A DNA stretch of 64,000 nucleotides from SM23-73-3 sp964580215 (GCA_964580215.1 CAZOJT010000013.1:4521-68520), one strand, 5' to 3'; counted from the first letter of the stretch, positions 52,336-61,542 are shown. Made by a program: numbers and translations. The notes: generated from the letters alone by a model not told the origin.

Positions 52336-52723
52336 GTTAATACTCCATACTCTGGTAACGGGTGGTCTTAAAGTTAGAACCACGATCCACATACACACTC
52401 AAGGGAATCCCTCTTTTCCGAACAATATCCCTAAATACTCCCATGTTCTGTTTTATCCCATCAGTTAACACAAATCCTATGGACTCAATTTCGAGCTTGG
52501 CTCCCGCTACCTTGCCGGTACTATCATCTACACCTCCAATCAGATAAAGCCTGGGACCTCTCCCTTCTAACCAATCATGATCGGAGGTGTCAAATTGAAC
52601 CATCTGACCCTCCCTCGCAGAAGGTTCTCTCCACCGCCTATGCTTAGGATATCTCCTCTTTTTGACATAAGACTCTTTCCCCAATAAAATCTGCCTCACC
52701 GATTCCCTCGAAACCTTTGCGAA

Positions 52724-52756
52724 GCTCGTATGAGTGCATACGCACATTCATACGAA
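52724..52756 (+). repeat. Family A element inside ISNCY transposase
   Basis: TCGTATGAGTGCATACGCAC plus ATTCATACGAA. CGAA occurs on both sides (52720-52723, 52753-52756). Deleting 33 bases restores the reading E-E-G-I-F-A-K-V-S-R-E-S-V. Confidence 0.85.
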
Positions 52757-53163
52757 TATCCCTTCCTCCTGATTCAAATACTCCGTCATGTGAGTCAGGT
52801 TGAAACCTCTATATTTACTCCTATAAAAATGGTCTATCTTATCCCTGATCTTCTCCGTAAGCCAACGCGGAGCTTTCTTACCTTTACTTTTATGGATTAT
52901 CCCTCCCATTCCCTCCTTCTCCACCCGCGCCTTTATCCGATATACCTGCCGCTCGCTTAATCCTAATATCTCTCCAGCCTCTTTAATCCTAAGATACCCA
53001 CCTTCTACCTCCGATATTATTTTATACCTCCCCGCCTCTTGCATAGTCAGGTTTAACACTCTTCATCCCTATGGATGATTATAACCTGACATTTTCTATT
53101 TGCAAACTACTGACATTATTATATTGCGAAGACAGAAAAAAACTTAAACCTCTCAAAAACTCC

Positions 53164-53191
53164 TTGACTTTATTAGTTTTTCAGTTAAGTT
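53164..53191 (+). promoter_or_regulatory. Candidate promoter for the aminotransferase gene
   Basis: TTGACT at 53164-53169 and TAAGTT at 53186-53191, 16-base spacer. Modest match. Confidence 0.3.
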
Positions 53192-53247
53192 AAAAGCGAG
53201 CATGATGGTCTAACAGTAGATGAATTCTGTCATTATCAAAGGAGGAT

Positions 53248-54477
53248 ATGGTGAGTCTGAACTGGATTTTTTCTGTCAGGGCGCATGAGATGAAAAGCTC
53301 CATCATCCGTGAGATATTGAAAATAACTCAAAGACCTGATGTGATCTCCTTTGCCGGGGGGTTGCCTGCACCCGAGCTTTTCCCTATCGAACCGTTGAAA
53401 AAAGCATGTGAGAAGGTTCTGGATAATTATGGATCTGAAGCTTTACAGTACAGTCTTACCAGGGGAGTGCTGCCCTTACGCCAGATTCTGGCGGAGAGGC
53501 TCTCCCAAAAAGGGACGGCTCTCACTGAGGAAAACATTTTCATCACCGGAGGCTCACAACAGGCATTGGATCTGGCGGGGAGGGTTTTTCTGGATAAGGG
53601 AAGTGTGGTGATCTGTGAAAGCCCCACCTATCTGGGAGCAATCCAGGCGTTTAATGCTTACAATCCCCAATATATTACCGTGGATATGGATAAGGAGGGG
53701 ATGCTTGTAGACCAACTGGAGGAGAATATAAAGAAATACAAGCCACGATTTATCTACGTGGTCTCCAATTTCCAAAATCCATCCGGCGTAACCTTAAACT
53801 ATGAAAGAAGAAAACATCTGGTCAAGCTGGCTGAAGAATACTATATCCCCATCATAGATGATAATCCCTATGGGGATTTGAGATATGTAGGAGAGGACGT
53901 TCCTTCACTCAAAAGTCTCGGTGGTGATCTAGTAATCGAGTTGGGGACCTGTTCTAAGATTGTGTCACCAGGCCTGAGAATTGGATGGGTGGTTGCCTCC
54001 ACCGAAGTGCTGGCCATGTTCGAACGGATGAAACAGGGAGCTGACCTGCACACTAACACCTTCGCTCAGTATGTGTTCTACGAATATATAAAGGATGGAA
54101 ACTTGGACCGCCATATCCAGGAGATCAAAGACGCTTACAGTGAAAGAAGGGATGTGATGATCAAAGCACTGAAGGAGCATTTCCCTGAAAATGTGAAATG
54201 GATTGAGCCAGGGGGAGGACTCTTCCTTTGGGTGGAATTGCCCCAGGAGGTCTCCGCCACCAAACTGCTGGACGAGGCAGTTAAGCAGAAGGTGGCTTAT
54301 GTTCCCGGCAAGCCTTTTTATCCTTATGAAGATAAAGATAACACTTTGCGACTGAACTTCTCCAATGCCAGCCCGGAGATGATCCAGGAAGGGATAAAGA
54401 GATTGGGCAAGGTTTTTCGGGAGAACGTCAAAACTCTCACTCTGAAGAAGGAAAAGACCAAACAAAAAGCAGGTTAA
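53248..54477 (+). CDS. PLP-dependent class I/II aminotransferase (LysN/ARO8/MocR-like)
   Basis: A 409-residue aminotransferase. DVISFAGGLPAPELFPIEPL and YSLTRGVLPLRQILAERL are typical of the 2-aminoadipate/aromatic group. YVVSNFQNPSGVTLNYERR and DDNPYGDLRYVGED follow, and the PLP lysine is in LGTCSKIVSPGLRIGWV. No N-terminal GntR domain is present, so it is an enzyme rather than a MocR regulator. AAAGGAGG at 53238-53245 lies only two bases from the ATG at 53248 but five from a GTG at 53251, so the GTG may be the true start. The substrate is unknown. Confidence 0.9.
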   Translation: MVSLNWIFSVRAHEMKSSIIREILKITQRPDVISFAGGLPAPELFPIEPLKKACEKVLDNYGSEALQYSLTRGVLPLRQILAERLSQKGTALTEENIFITGGSQQALDLAGRVFLDKGSVVICESPTYLGAIQAFNAYNPQYITVDMDKEGMLVDQLEENIKKYKPRFIYVVSNFQNPSGVTLNYERRKHLVKLAEEYYIPIIDDNPYGDLRYVGEDVPSLKSLGGDLVIELGTCSKIVSPGLRIGWVVASTEVLAMFERMKQGADLHTNTFAQYVFYEYIKDGNLDRHIQEIKDAYSERRDVMIKALKEHFPENVKWIEPGGGLFLWVELPQEVSATKLLDEAVKQKVAYVPGKPFYPYEDKDNTLRLNFSNASPEMIQEGIKRLGKVFRENVKTLTLKKEKTKQKAG

Positions 54478-54870
54478 AGATATATTTCCATCCTAATAGG
54501 GGCTACTCTTCTAACTGAGTAGCTCCTGCCTGATCGAATTTTTCAGCCCCATTTCCCCTCAAATTGGACAAAAAAATCAGTTCTTCCCACATTTTTTTAT
54601 TCTCCAAAGCTAACTCATTCCTGATTAAAGGGTTAAACTGAACCATATAGGATAGGTTTTATCCTGATTTTTTAATGTTTTTCTTAAGTATTATAATTAT
54701 ATTAAAATTGAGAAGATAAAGAGCTTAGAGGCTGATTGAGAAAAAAGTCTTTAAGGTTAGAGTTGAGCAAAAGTTTGGTGTTTTAGTTAAGGTATTCCTA
54801 AGTAAGGATATAGCTGGGCAAGATGCTGAGTTTACCCGGGGCGTGAACTACCTGAATTATCTAGGGCAAG

Positions 54871-54910
54871 GCAACTCCAGAACCTAACTTAAGTTAGGTT
54901 CTGGAGTTGC
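54871..54910. repeat. 40-bp perfect palindrome
   Basis: GCAACTCCAGAACCTAACTT followed at once by its exact complement, with no loop. It does not resemble the other palindrome families in the window. Confidence 0.9.
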
Positions 54911-55062
54911 AATATGATGTTTCGCACCGGTGGAAGCGACCGATGGTGGGGATACCAGGGTTTTATCCCGTTTTTGGGGGCGCACCTGTCCGAATTCTGG
55001 ATCCTGCGGATGAGTTGGCGGGCGTCTCGACTCCAACAAAAACAAATTAAACCCTTGAACTT

Positions 55063-55320
55063 TTGAACCCTAAGAATGACTTCTTGAGAAGTGCGGGATT
55101 TGAATCTGCTGTTGCGAACTCCTTGATTTTTTACTTGGCAAAGAAGGTAAATGAATTATTTTACTTTTTGGAAGAGGAAAGATTCTTTTTTCATCTGAGT
55201 TGGAAAAATGGCAGAGCACTTCTTTTCAATCCCAAGAAGGATAGTCTAACAATTTTTGAATTTGTGATCACCCGGAGTTCGGGAGGAAAGAGATTTTCGC
55301 TTCGAGAGTATCCAGTGTAG
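55063..55320 (+). CDS. Doubtful small hypothetical ORF (85 aa)
   Basis: Starts with TTG in a TTGAACCC repeat. It encodes NSLIFYLAKKVNELFYFLEE and FFFHLSWKNGRALLFNPKKD, then SLTIFEFVITRSSGGKRFSL. Composition is plausible for protein but no ribosome site or family was recognised. The true start may be later, or it may be a remnant. Confidence 0.25.
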   Translation: MNPKNDFLRSAGFESAVANSLIFYLAKKVNELFYFLEEERFFFHLSWKNGRALLFNPKKDSLTIFEFVITRSSGGKRFSLREYPV

Positions 55321-55467
55321 TTCAGTCTTTTGGCTTTAAAAAAAGAGTATCTTAAGAGATGTTAAGTAAAACAAACTTTACCCGATCTAAAAAAGGAGGT
55401 GATCTTTTAAAGAATTCATTAGATTTAAAACCTATGTTCTTAAACGTTCAGATTAGGAGGAAAGAAG

Positions 55468-58400
55468 ATGTCAAAGAAAACAGTAATAGTTCTGGTTCTG
55501 TCATTTGCTTTGATTCTACTGATGGTATCCTCTATAGCTATAACGGCATATACAACGGATAAGCAATGTGACTGGCAGCCGGGCGATCCTCACAAGATGC
55601 ACTACCCGCAGTTGCCGGATGAGGATGGCTGGGACGTGAATGCGACCCAACCTTTGGTCTTAGCAGACGACTGGCAATGTTCGGATTCAGGCTGGGTCAA
55701 GGACATCCATTTCTGGGGTTCGTGGAAGAATGGCCTCGAGGGAACGATTGTTGGCTTCTGGCTCAGTATCCACTCCAATATCCCTGAAGATCCGCCTTAC
55801 ATTCCCTACAGCAGGCCAGGCGAGACGCTGTGGGAGTTGTACGTTGAGGATTTCGACTTTACTCCGATCGATCCACCTACCATGGAAGGGTGGTATGATC
55901 CTTCCACCGGCGAGGTCATCCCGAACGATCATCAGGCCTACTTCCAGTACAACATCTGTCTCCACGAACCAGACTGGTTCTGCCAGTACCAGGACACCAT
56001 CTACTGGTTGAATATCTCTGCAGTGGTTGAGGGTCCTGTCGGAACCCAGTGGGGCTGGAAGAACTCCGAGGATCACTTTCTGGATGACGCGGTCTGGGCT
56101 TTTTGGGGCGAGCTGAACTGGATCGACATTTGGGAACCGTCAACGCCACTGTCCAACTTGTTCTGGGTGGCGGTCGACCCGGGTGGGATGCTCGATCCCG
56201 GGATGAGTGGTGGAACCAGCTACTTCGATGATGGTACCTCAATCAATGGCTGGTACTACTACGAGGACACCGGATGGTGGAATATCTGGTTCTACGATCA
56301 CCCATTTGATTCCTTGCGCATGAAGGAGGCACACATCGAGTTTGATCTGTTTGAATACATGACAGGTGAGCCTTCCTGGTTCACCTTTGCTGTCAACTGG
56401 TCAACCGACGTGTGGTCCATCGAACAACCCCCTGGCGACAGCATGCCGCCTCTGCCGGGAGTCTCTCCGGAGGAGCTCTACATTGGTCGCGAGATTCTCT
56501 ACGATGGTCCGGTTGATCCCGGTCATTATGTCTTTGACTGGGAGTGGCCTGACTATAACCCAGAGTGGGTCTCCATCGACGTCATGGGTTACAACTTCGT
56601 GATCCCCGAAGGAATGGGGTGGATCGAACACGACTGCCGAGGTTCGCTCGACTTGGCGTTTGTGATCACCGGAGGACCAGAATGTGAGCCAAGCATCGAT
56701 GTGGAGAAAAAAGTGTGGGATGAGACGCAAGGAGGCTGGGTTGACTCTACAGACATAGACGTATGCACAGATGCCCAATTTCTCATCACCATCCATAACG
56801 ATGGAACCTGCTGTGACTTGACCAACATCTATGTTTACGACTTCATGGACTCGAGCTTGGAATTCCTGGATGCGGTCCCGCCTCCAGATACGGTAAGGTT
56901 GGTTCCGGGAGGCACAGGGCTGATCTGGTTAGACCCTGGACCATTACCACCTTGCAACACGATTGACATCACGGTCACCGCGCATGTGGTTGGACCAGCT
57001 TGCCACCTCGATTCAAACTATGTATGGGCACAGGGCGACTGTGAAGAACAGGCTGTGGGTGTATACGATGAAGACGTCGCATACGTGCATGCCACCGAGC
57101 CTCCATGGCCCAACCACAAGATGCACTACCCGCAACTGCCAGATCCAAATGGCTGGGACGTTGTGGCGACCATGGGGCATGATCTCCATCCGGGGATAGT
57201 GGTAGCAGATGACTTCATGTGTTCAAAATCACTCCCCATCACAGATATTCACTTCTGGGGTTCATGGCTGTACGACGTAGAGGCACCTATTTTTGGCTTC
57301 TTCCTATCTATCCATGACAACGTCATTGGACCTCCGAGCCATCCAGGCGAGGAGCTGTGGTCAGCCTACATCACAGACTACGAAATGGTCCCGGAAGGTG
57401 AGGGTCCGCAAGGATGGTATGATCCGTTTGAGGGATGGTATGAGCAATCCAACCACATCATGTATTACCGATACGACATAGACAGCATCCCGGAGCCATT
57501 CTACCAGGATAGTGGGACCATTTACTGGCTGAACATCATAGCCGACATTGGTCCACCAGGGTATCAGGGATTTCCTGAGCCGCCGTTATGGGGTTGGAAG
57601 ACCTCATTGGATCATTGGATGGATGATGCGGTGTGGTCCGTGTTTATGCCGCCTTATGCGTGGACTCCGCTGTACGACCCGATAACCGGAGAGACGCTTG
57701 ACATGGCGTTTGTGATCACCGGGGAGGCTCCTTGCGACCCACCAAATATCAACTGCCCGAGTGATGAGACCCAGAACCAGAACGGCGTTTATACCACCAT
57801 CACCCAGTGGACCGCAGACGATGGAAATCCGGGTGATCCCAATGTTTGGTTAACCAGTGTTACGGTTCGGCCGCCCCTGCCACCTGGAATCTCAGTTGCC
57901 GTCGTGAATGTCGATCCACCCGGTCTTCCCGCAAAGACAGCAACCGGGACGGTTACCTATACCGTGGCCAATCACTGCCAAGCTGGTGGTCCCATAATCC
58001 TGATGGCTAAAAACAACTGTCCACCACCAAACACGGCTACATGCTCATTCGACGTGATTTTGACCAACGACCCGCCTGCTATCACCCAGCCCGATTCCCT
58101 CGAAGGCGTTGTGAACGATGTTGTGCAGTATGACATCACCGGCAACGATCCGGACGGAGACGTTATTGAGGACCAAGCCTCCATACGCATTGAGCCCGAC
58201 TGTGGCAACTACTCAATAACCAGAACTGCAGGATCTGGAACTCCTACAGGCACCTGGCAGATCACTTGGGACACTTTTGGTTGCACAGCTTGCCAGACCT
58301 ACCTGGTTATCCACGATCTGACTGATGGTTGCGATACCTCCTGGTGCACCACCAAGGTGCATCTCTCTGAGCCGGTGGGATGGTGCTGGAAGGATTCATT

Positions 58401-60090
58401 CCCGGATTATGCTCCCAACGGCATGCCAGACATCGACCAGAGGCAGGATAGCTGGATAAAGGCGGAGACTGAGCAGTGGACCTTCTGTGGACCTTGTGCT
58501 GTTGCCAACTGCTTCAAGTGGTTCGACTCCAAGTATAACGTTCCACCTGGCGGTCCGGGAGACGGAAGTGACATGTTCCCGCTGGTAAGACAGTATATTG
58601 ACGTGATCGGCGGAATGATCTGTCCATGGGATGACCACGATCCTTTCAATGTAGATCACCCTGGTACTCCCTGGCAGTTTGGAGCTACTCCACCGCCTCC
58701 TCCTACTCTTCCTCAACCTTTCGTTCCCGGTCCACAGCCTCCAGGACCCATGCCTCCTTGGGGCGAATTGGTGGAGAGATTGGCCTGGTACTTTAACACG
58801 GACGGGGTTCAAACCGAATACTGTGAGTTCTCAGGAACCGATGTCATGGAGATGCAAGCGGGAATTCAGGATTGGCTTGAAAGCGAAAGGTTCCCGGGCG
58901 CAGAGCAGATGTTTATAAGAGGAGATGTCAACGAGGATGGGGTTGTCAACTTGGCTGATGTGGCCGCATGTGCAGCTGGAGGACCCTTCTCCTGCGATGA
59001 TGCCGCCGATGTCAATGATGACGGGATACTGAATGTGGCTGACTGTGTCTATCTCACCAACTATCTCACAACAGGAGGACCACCTCCACCTCCGCCATAC
59101 CCGGATTGCGGTGTGGATCCAACCGCGGATGGACTCGATTGCGCCGATTATCCTCCTTGTCCATTCAGCAACACCCTGGCAGATACTCTATGCGAAGTGA
59201 CCAGAAAAATGCCCACCTTTGCCTATGTGGAATCCCTGGTGGAGAAATCTGAGGATGTGATCTTGCTATTGGGCTTCTGGTATGAGGATTCACCGGGAAG
59301 TGGAGAATGGTGGAGAGTTGGTGGACACTATGTCACCGTGGCAGGCGTGAACTCTCAGGAAAGGGCGATAGCCTTCTCCGACCCGTTCATCGATGCCTTC
59401 GAGATGGGTATGGCTCCGGGTAGAGTGGGAGATGGATGGATTATTCCTCACGAGCATGGACCTCATGAGCCCACAGTGCATAACGATGAAGGAAATGTCT
59501 GTCATGATATGTATTGGGTCTCAGAAGATCCTATCAGCCCTGGAGGACTGTGGTGGTTGCCTGAGTATGTAGTCATGATGGATCCTTACTACTGGACTTG
59601 GAACTTCTTTAACCAGAACGTTCCGGATGAATTCATCCCTGTGACTGCACCGTGGAATGAAATGTCGCCCATCTTCACCGAGGTGGAGTATTGCGTGCAC
59701 ATCAGCCCGTGGGATTATCGAGGAGACGTTCAGCCTATTGGTGGCAATGGAGTGGTGGACTTAGGTGACTTGCTCTTCATTATCAATTACCTGTACAAAG
59801 GAGGACCAGCACCTGTTCCACTCTCAGAGGGAGACGTCAACTGCGACGGAGTAATAGACCTTGGAGATGTCCTCTTCCTGATCAGCTACCTGTATAAGGG
59901 TGGCCCGTTTCCAAATGCTGTGATCCATAGTTGCCTTCCAACCGGAAGCAGTAAGATCAAAAGCCCCGCCAACAAGCGGGGCTTTTGTCTTTCTTCAACC
60001 CTATCTTTACCATCGATCAAGTTTGTCAAAAAGGTCATAATTTGTATTCGTAAACGGTCTCGGATTCATCCTGAAGGAAAAAGAACTTGA
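55468..60090 (+). CDS. Giant secreted multidomain protein with papain-like C39 region and dockerin repeats
   Basis: A 1,540-residue exported protein. Signal peptide IVLVLSFALILLMVSSIAIT. Two long modules start KMHYPQLPDEDGWDV (about residue 42) and KMHYPQLPDPNGWDV (about 549), each with ADDW/F-x-C and DIHFWGSW; I believe this is a DUF7901-type module. Between them is a DUF11-like domain (ECEPSIDVEKKVWDE on). A cysteine-peptidase-like region follows: CGPCAVANCFKWF at about 1007 and GGHYVTVAGV at about 1284, interrupted by a dockerin-like pair (GDVNEDGVVNLADV, ADVNDDGILNVADC). Two more dockerin-like units end the fold (GNGVVDLGDLLFII, GDVNCDGVIDLGDVLFLI). The last 50 residues run across a terminator hairpin and are suspect. 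AGGAGGAAAG precedes the ATG. Confidence 0.8.
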   Translation: MSKKTVIVLVLSFALILLMVSSIAITAYTTDKQCDWQPGDPHKMHYPQLPDEDGWDVNATQPLVLADDWQCSDSGWVKDIHFWGSWKNGLEGTIVGFWLSIHSNIPEDPPYIPYSRPGETLWELYVEDFDFTPIDPPTMEGWYDPSTGEVIPNDHQAYFQYNICLHEPDWFCQYQDTIYWLNISAVVEGPVGTQWGWKNSEDHFLDDAVWAFWGELNWIDIWEPSTPLSNLFWVAVDPGGMLDPGMSGGTSYFDDGTSINGWYYYEDTGWWNIWFYDHPFDSLRMKEAHIEFDLFEYMTGEPSWFTFAVNWSTDVWSIEQPPGDSMPPLPGVSPEELYIGREILYDGPVDPGHYVFDWEWPDYNPEWVSIDVMGYNFVIPEGMGWIEHDCRGSLDLAFVITGGPECEPSIDVEKKVWDETQGGWVDSTDIDVCTDAQFLITIHNDGTCCDLTNIYVYDFMDSSLEFLDAVPPPDTVRLVPGGTGLIWLDPGPLPPCNTIDITVTAHVVGPACHLDSNYVWAQGDCEEQAVGVYDEDVAYVHATEPPWPNHKMHYPQLPDPNGWDVVATMGHDLHPGIVVADDFMCSKSLPITDIHFWGSWLYDVEAPIFGFFLSIHDNVIGPPSHPGEELWSAYITDYEMVPEGEGPQGWYDPFEGWYEQSNHIMYYRYDIDSIPEPFYQDSGTIYWLNIIADIGPPGYQGFPEPPLWGWKTSLDHWMDDAVWSVFMPPYAWTPLYDPITGETLDMAFVITGEAPCDPPNINCPSDETQNQNGVYTTITQWTADDGNPGDPNVWLTSVTVRPPLPPGISVAVVNVDPPGLPAKTATGTVTYTVANHCQAGGPIILMAKNNCPPPNTATCSFDVILTNDPPAITQPDSLEGVVNDVVQYDITGNDPDGDVIEDQASIRIEPDCGNYSITRTAGSGTPTGTWQITWDTFGCTACQTYLVIHDLTDGCDTSWCTTKVHLSEPVGWCWKDSFPDYAPNGMPDIDQRQDSWIKAETEQWTFCGPCAVANCFKWFDSKYNVPPGGPGDGSDMFPLVRQYIDVIGGMICPWDDHDPFNVDHPGTPWQFGATPPPPPTLPQPFVPGPQPPGPMPPWGELVERLAWYFNTDGVQTEYCEFSGTDVMEMQAGIQDWLESERFPGAEQMFIRGDVNEDGVVNLADVAACAAGGPFSCDDAADVNDDGILNVADCVYLTNYLTTGGPPPPPPYPDCGVDPTADGLDCADYPPCPFSNTLADTLCEVTRKMPTFAYVESLVEKSEDVILLLGFWYEDSPGSGEWWRVGGHYVTVAGVNSQERAIAFSDPFIDAFEMGMAPGRVGDGWIIPHEHGPHEPTVHNDEGNVCHDMYWVSEDPISPGGLWWLPEYVVMMDPYYWTWNFFNQNVPDEFIPVTAPWNEMSPIFTEVEYCVHISPWDYRGDVQPIGGNGVVDLGDLLFIINYLYKGGPAPVPLSEGDVNCDGVIDLGDVLFLISYLYKGGPFPNAVIHSCLPTGSSKIKSPANKRGFCLSSTLSLPSIKFVKKVIICIRKRSRIHPEGKRT
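59959..59986 (+). terminator. Terminator-like hairpin inside the annotated end of the giant gene
   Basis: AAAAGCCCCGC / GCGGGGCTTTT around CAACAA, followed by GTCTTTCTT. A TAA lies just before it at 59952-59954 in the +1 frame, so a one-base frameshift just upstream would place the stop correctly before the hairpin. Confidence 0.8.
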
Positions 60091-60190
60091 TTTTACAGGC
60101 ACATGTATTTATATAATGACCTGACTGATTTTTGATCCGATTCGCATAAATCAAATTGACCCGTTCATATGAAACTTTTATGGAGGATGA

Positions 60191-61429
60191 ATGCTGAGCT
60201 TGGAGGAACAGTTAAAGGTTATCAAAAGAGGAACGGTGGAGATTCTGCCGGAAGAGGAGTTGGTCTTTAAGCTGAAAGGATCCATTCAGGAAAACAAGCC
60301 TTTGAGAGTAAAACAGGGATTTGACCCCACTGCTCCGGATATTCATCTGGGACATACGGTTTGCTTAAGAAAGCTAAGGCAATTTCAAGAGCTGGGGCAT
60401 CAGGTGATCTTGATCATAGGTGACTTTACCGGCATGGTGGGAGACCCTTCCGGACGCTCCGAAACCCGTCCCCAGCTTACCTTAGACGAAATAAAAACAA
60501 ATGCCCAAACCTATCAAGAACAATTTTTCAGGGTGGTGGATGAAAGCAAAACCGAGGTGCATTTTAACGGGGAATGGTTCAGCCGGATGAGCTTTCAGGA
60601 GCTTATGCGGCTGGCGGCAAATTTCACCGTGGCTCGGATGCTGGAGAGGGACGATTTCTCCAAAAGATACAAAGAGCAAGTCCCCATAAGCATTCACGAG
60701 CTTTTCTATCCTCTGATGCAAGCATATGATTCGGTTATGATCAAGGCGGACGTGGAGGTGGGGGCGACAGAGCAGAAATTCAATCTTCTGGCAGGCAGAC
60801 AGATTCAAGAGGTATATGGACAAAAACCTCAGGTGATTCTGACCATGCCGGTTCTGGTGGGAACCGATGGAGAGCAGAGGATGTCCAAGTCGTTGGGTAA
60901 TTATGTCGGGGTGGCAGAGCCCCCAAAAGAGATATTTGGTAAGATCATGTCCATCCCGGATGAGCAGATTTACAACTATTTTGAGTTAGTGACCGACGTG
61001 GGGATAGACGAATTGATCCAGATCAAAGAAGAGTTAGAGGAGAAAAGGACCAATCCCATGATTCTAAAAAAGAGATTGGGGAAAGAGATCGTGAGGATGT
61101 ATTATAGCCAGAAGGAGGCGGAAGGAGCCTGTGAGGAGTTTGAGAGGGTTTTCTCCAAAAAAGAACTGCCGGAAGATATACCTGAAAAACATTTGGAACA
61201 TGATCAAGCCGAGATATGGATAGCTCACTTTTTGGTGAAAGCCGGATGCGCCAGCTCCACCAGTGAGATAAAAAGGCTGATAAAACAGGGTGGACTGTAT
61301 GTCGATAATAAAAGGATTGATGACGAGAATCTAAAGGTCTCCGTAGCGGGGGAGAAGCTGGTGAGGTTAGGAAAGAGAAGGTTCTTCAGGATTGTGGGGA
61401 GAGTTCGAGGGGACAGCTCTCTTGGTTAA
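60191..61429 (+). CDS. tyrS: Tyrosyl-tRNA synthetase
   Basis: Charges tRNA-Tyr. A 412-residue class I synthetase. FDPTAPDIHLGHTVCLRKL carries the HIGH-type motif, GDFTGMVGDPSGRSETR follows, and QRMSKSLGNYVGV carries the KMSKS-type lysine. The C-terminal S4 domain (SSTSEIKRLIKQGGLYVDNK) binds tRNA. It belongs to the TyrZ/TyrRS-type 2 group with the HLGH variant. A good GGAGG site precedes the ATG. No T-box leader is seen in the 100-base gap upstream. Confidence 0.96.
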   Translation: MLSLEEQLKVIKRGTVEILPEEELVFKLKGSIQENKPLRVKQGFDPTAPDIHLGHTVCLRKLRQFQELGHQVILIIGDFTGMVGDPSGRSETRPQLTLDEIKTNAQTYQEQFFRVVDESKTEVHFNGEWFSRMSFQELMRLAANFTVARMLERDDFSKRYKEQVPISIHELFYPLMQAYDSVMIKADVEVGATEQKFNLLAGRQIQEVYGQKPQVILTMPVLVGTDGEQRMSKSLGNYVGVAEPPKEIFGKIMSIPDEQIYNYFELVTDVGIDELIQIKEELEEKRTNPMILKKRLGKEIVRMYYSQKEAEGACEEFERVFSKKELPEDIPEKHLEHDQAEIWIAHFLVKAGCASSTSEIKRLIKQGGLYVDNKRIDDENLKVSVAGEKLVRLGKRRFFRIVGRVRGDSSLG

Positions 61430-61478
61430 CATAAAGGAAAAGAGTTTAATCATTTAGTTTCATTCGATGAAATTACAC

Positions 61479-61507
61479 TTGACTTTAGGGATGGTCGGAA
61501 ATATAAT
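61479..61507 (+). promoter_or_regulatory. Strong candidate promoter for the ATPase/TPR gene pair
   Basis: TTGACT at 61479-61484, 17-base spacer, TATAAT at 61502-61507. It is the best sigma-70-like match in the window, 35 bases before the ATPase ATG. Confidence 0.6.
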
Positions 61508-61542
61508 TTGAATGCTTGAAGGAGCAAACAAAAGGAGGTCCT

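Larger units (their letters stand above)
51757..53059 (-). pseudogene. ISNCY-family transposase, interrupted by palindromic insertions
   Basis: The N-terminal helix-turn-helix part reads YLRIKEAGEILGLSERQVYR and ends LTHMTEYLNQEEGI. After a family A insertion (52724-52756) the frame resumes FAKVSRESVRQILL, then QFDTSDHDWLEGRGPRLYLI and the DDE core VYVDRGSNFKT. Further breaks lie near 52320 (TCCCGCCTATGGCGGGA palindrome) and 52200 (CCCCGCCTTTGGCGGGG on the coding strand). ALEELGVRMIYAYSPQVKGR follows. A last family A insertion (51931-51959) separates YNGKVFQILPN from the conserved end KAKVEVHECLDGRLNIFYQG, which then continues to a stop at 51757. Confidence 0.85.
51707..53118. mobile_element. 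ISNCY-type insertion sequence, decayed
   Basis: About 1.4 kb. Both ends carry two spaced copies of AATGTCAG around TTGCAAAT: left AATGTCAGG (51709) and AAAATGTCAG (51751), right CTGACATT (53110) and CCTGACATTTT (53085). The left end is interrupted by a family A fragment at 51719-51735. One transposase gene lies on the minus strand. Confidence 0.7.
54478..55467. other. 990-bp region with palindromes and no firm gene
   Basis: Contains a hairpin AGGGGCTACTC/GAGTAGCTCCT at 54498-54527 (possible terminator for the aminotransferase, but without a U-tract), a 40-bp perfect palindrome at 54871-54910, a short open stretch just before it (encoding VFKVRVEQKFGVLV and similar, no start), the doubtful 85-codon ORF at 55063, and AAAAGGAGGTGATC at about 55391-55404. 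Confidence 0.5.

Noticed and set aside
54721..54898. Short open stretch encoding VFKVRVEQKFGVLV and similar
   Set aside because: No start codon or ribosome site, ends at the 40-bp palindrome, and matches no family I recognise; kept only as a note in the region entry.
60091..60190. T-box leader upstream of tyrS
   Set aside because: The gap is only about 100 bases, with no T-box sequence or terminator/antiterminator pair visible.
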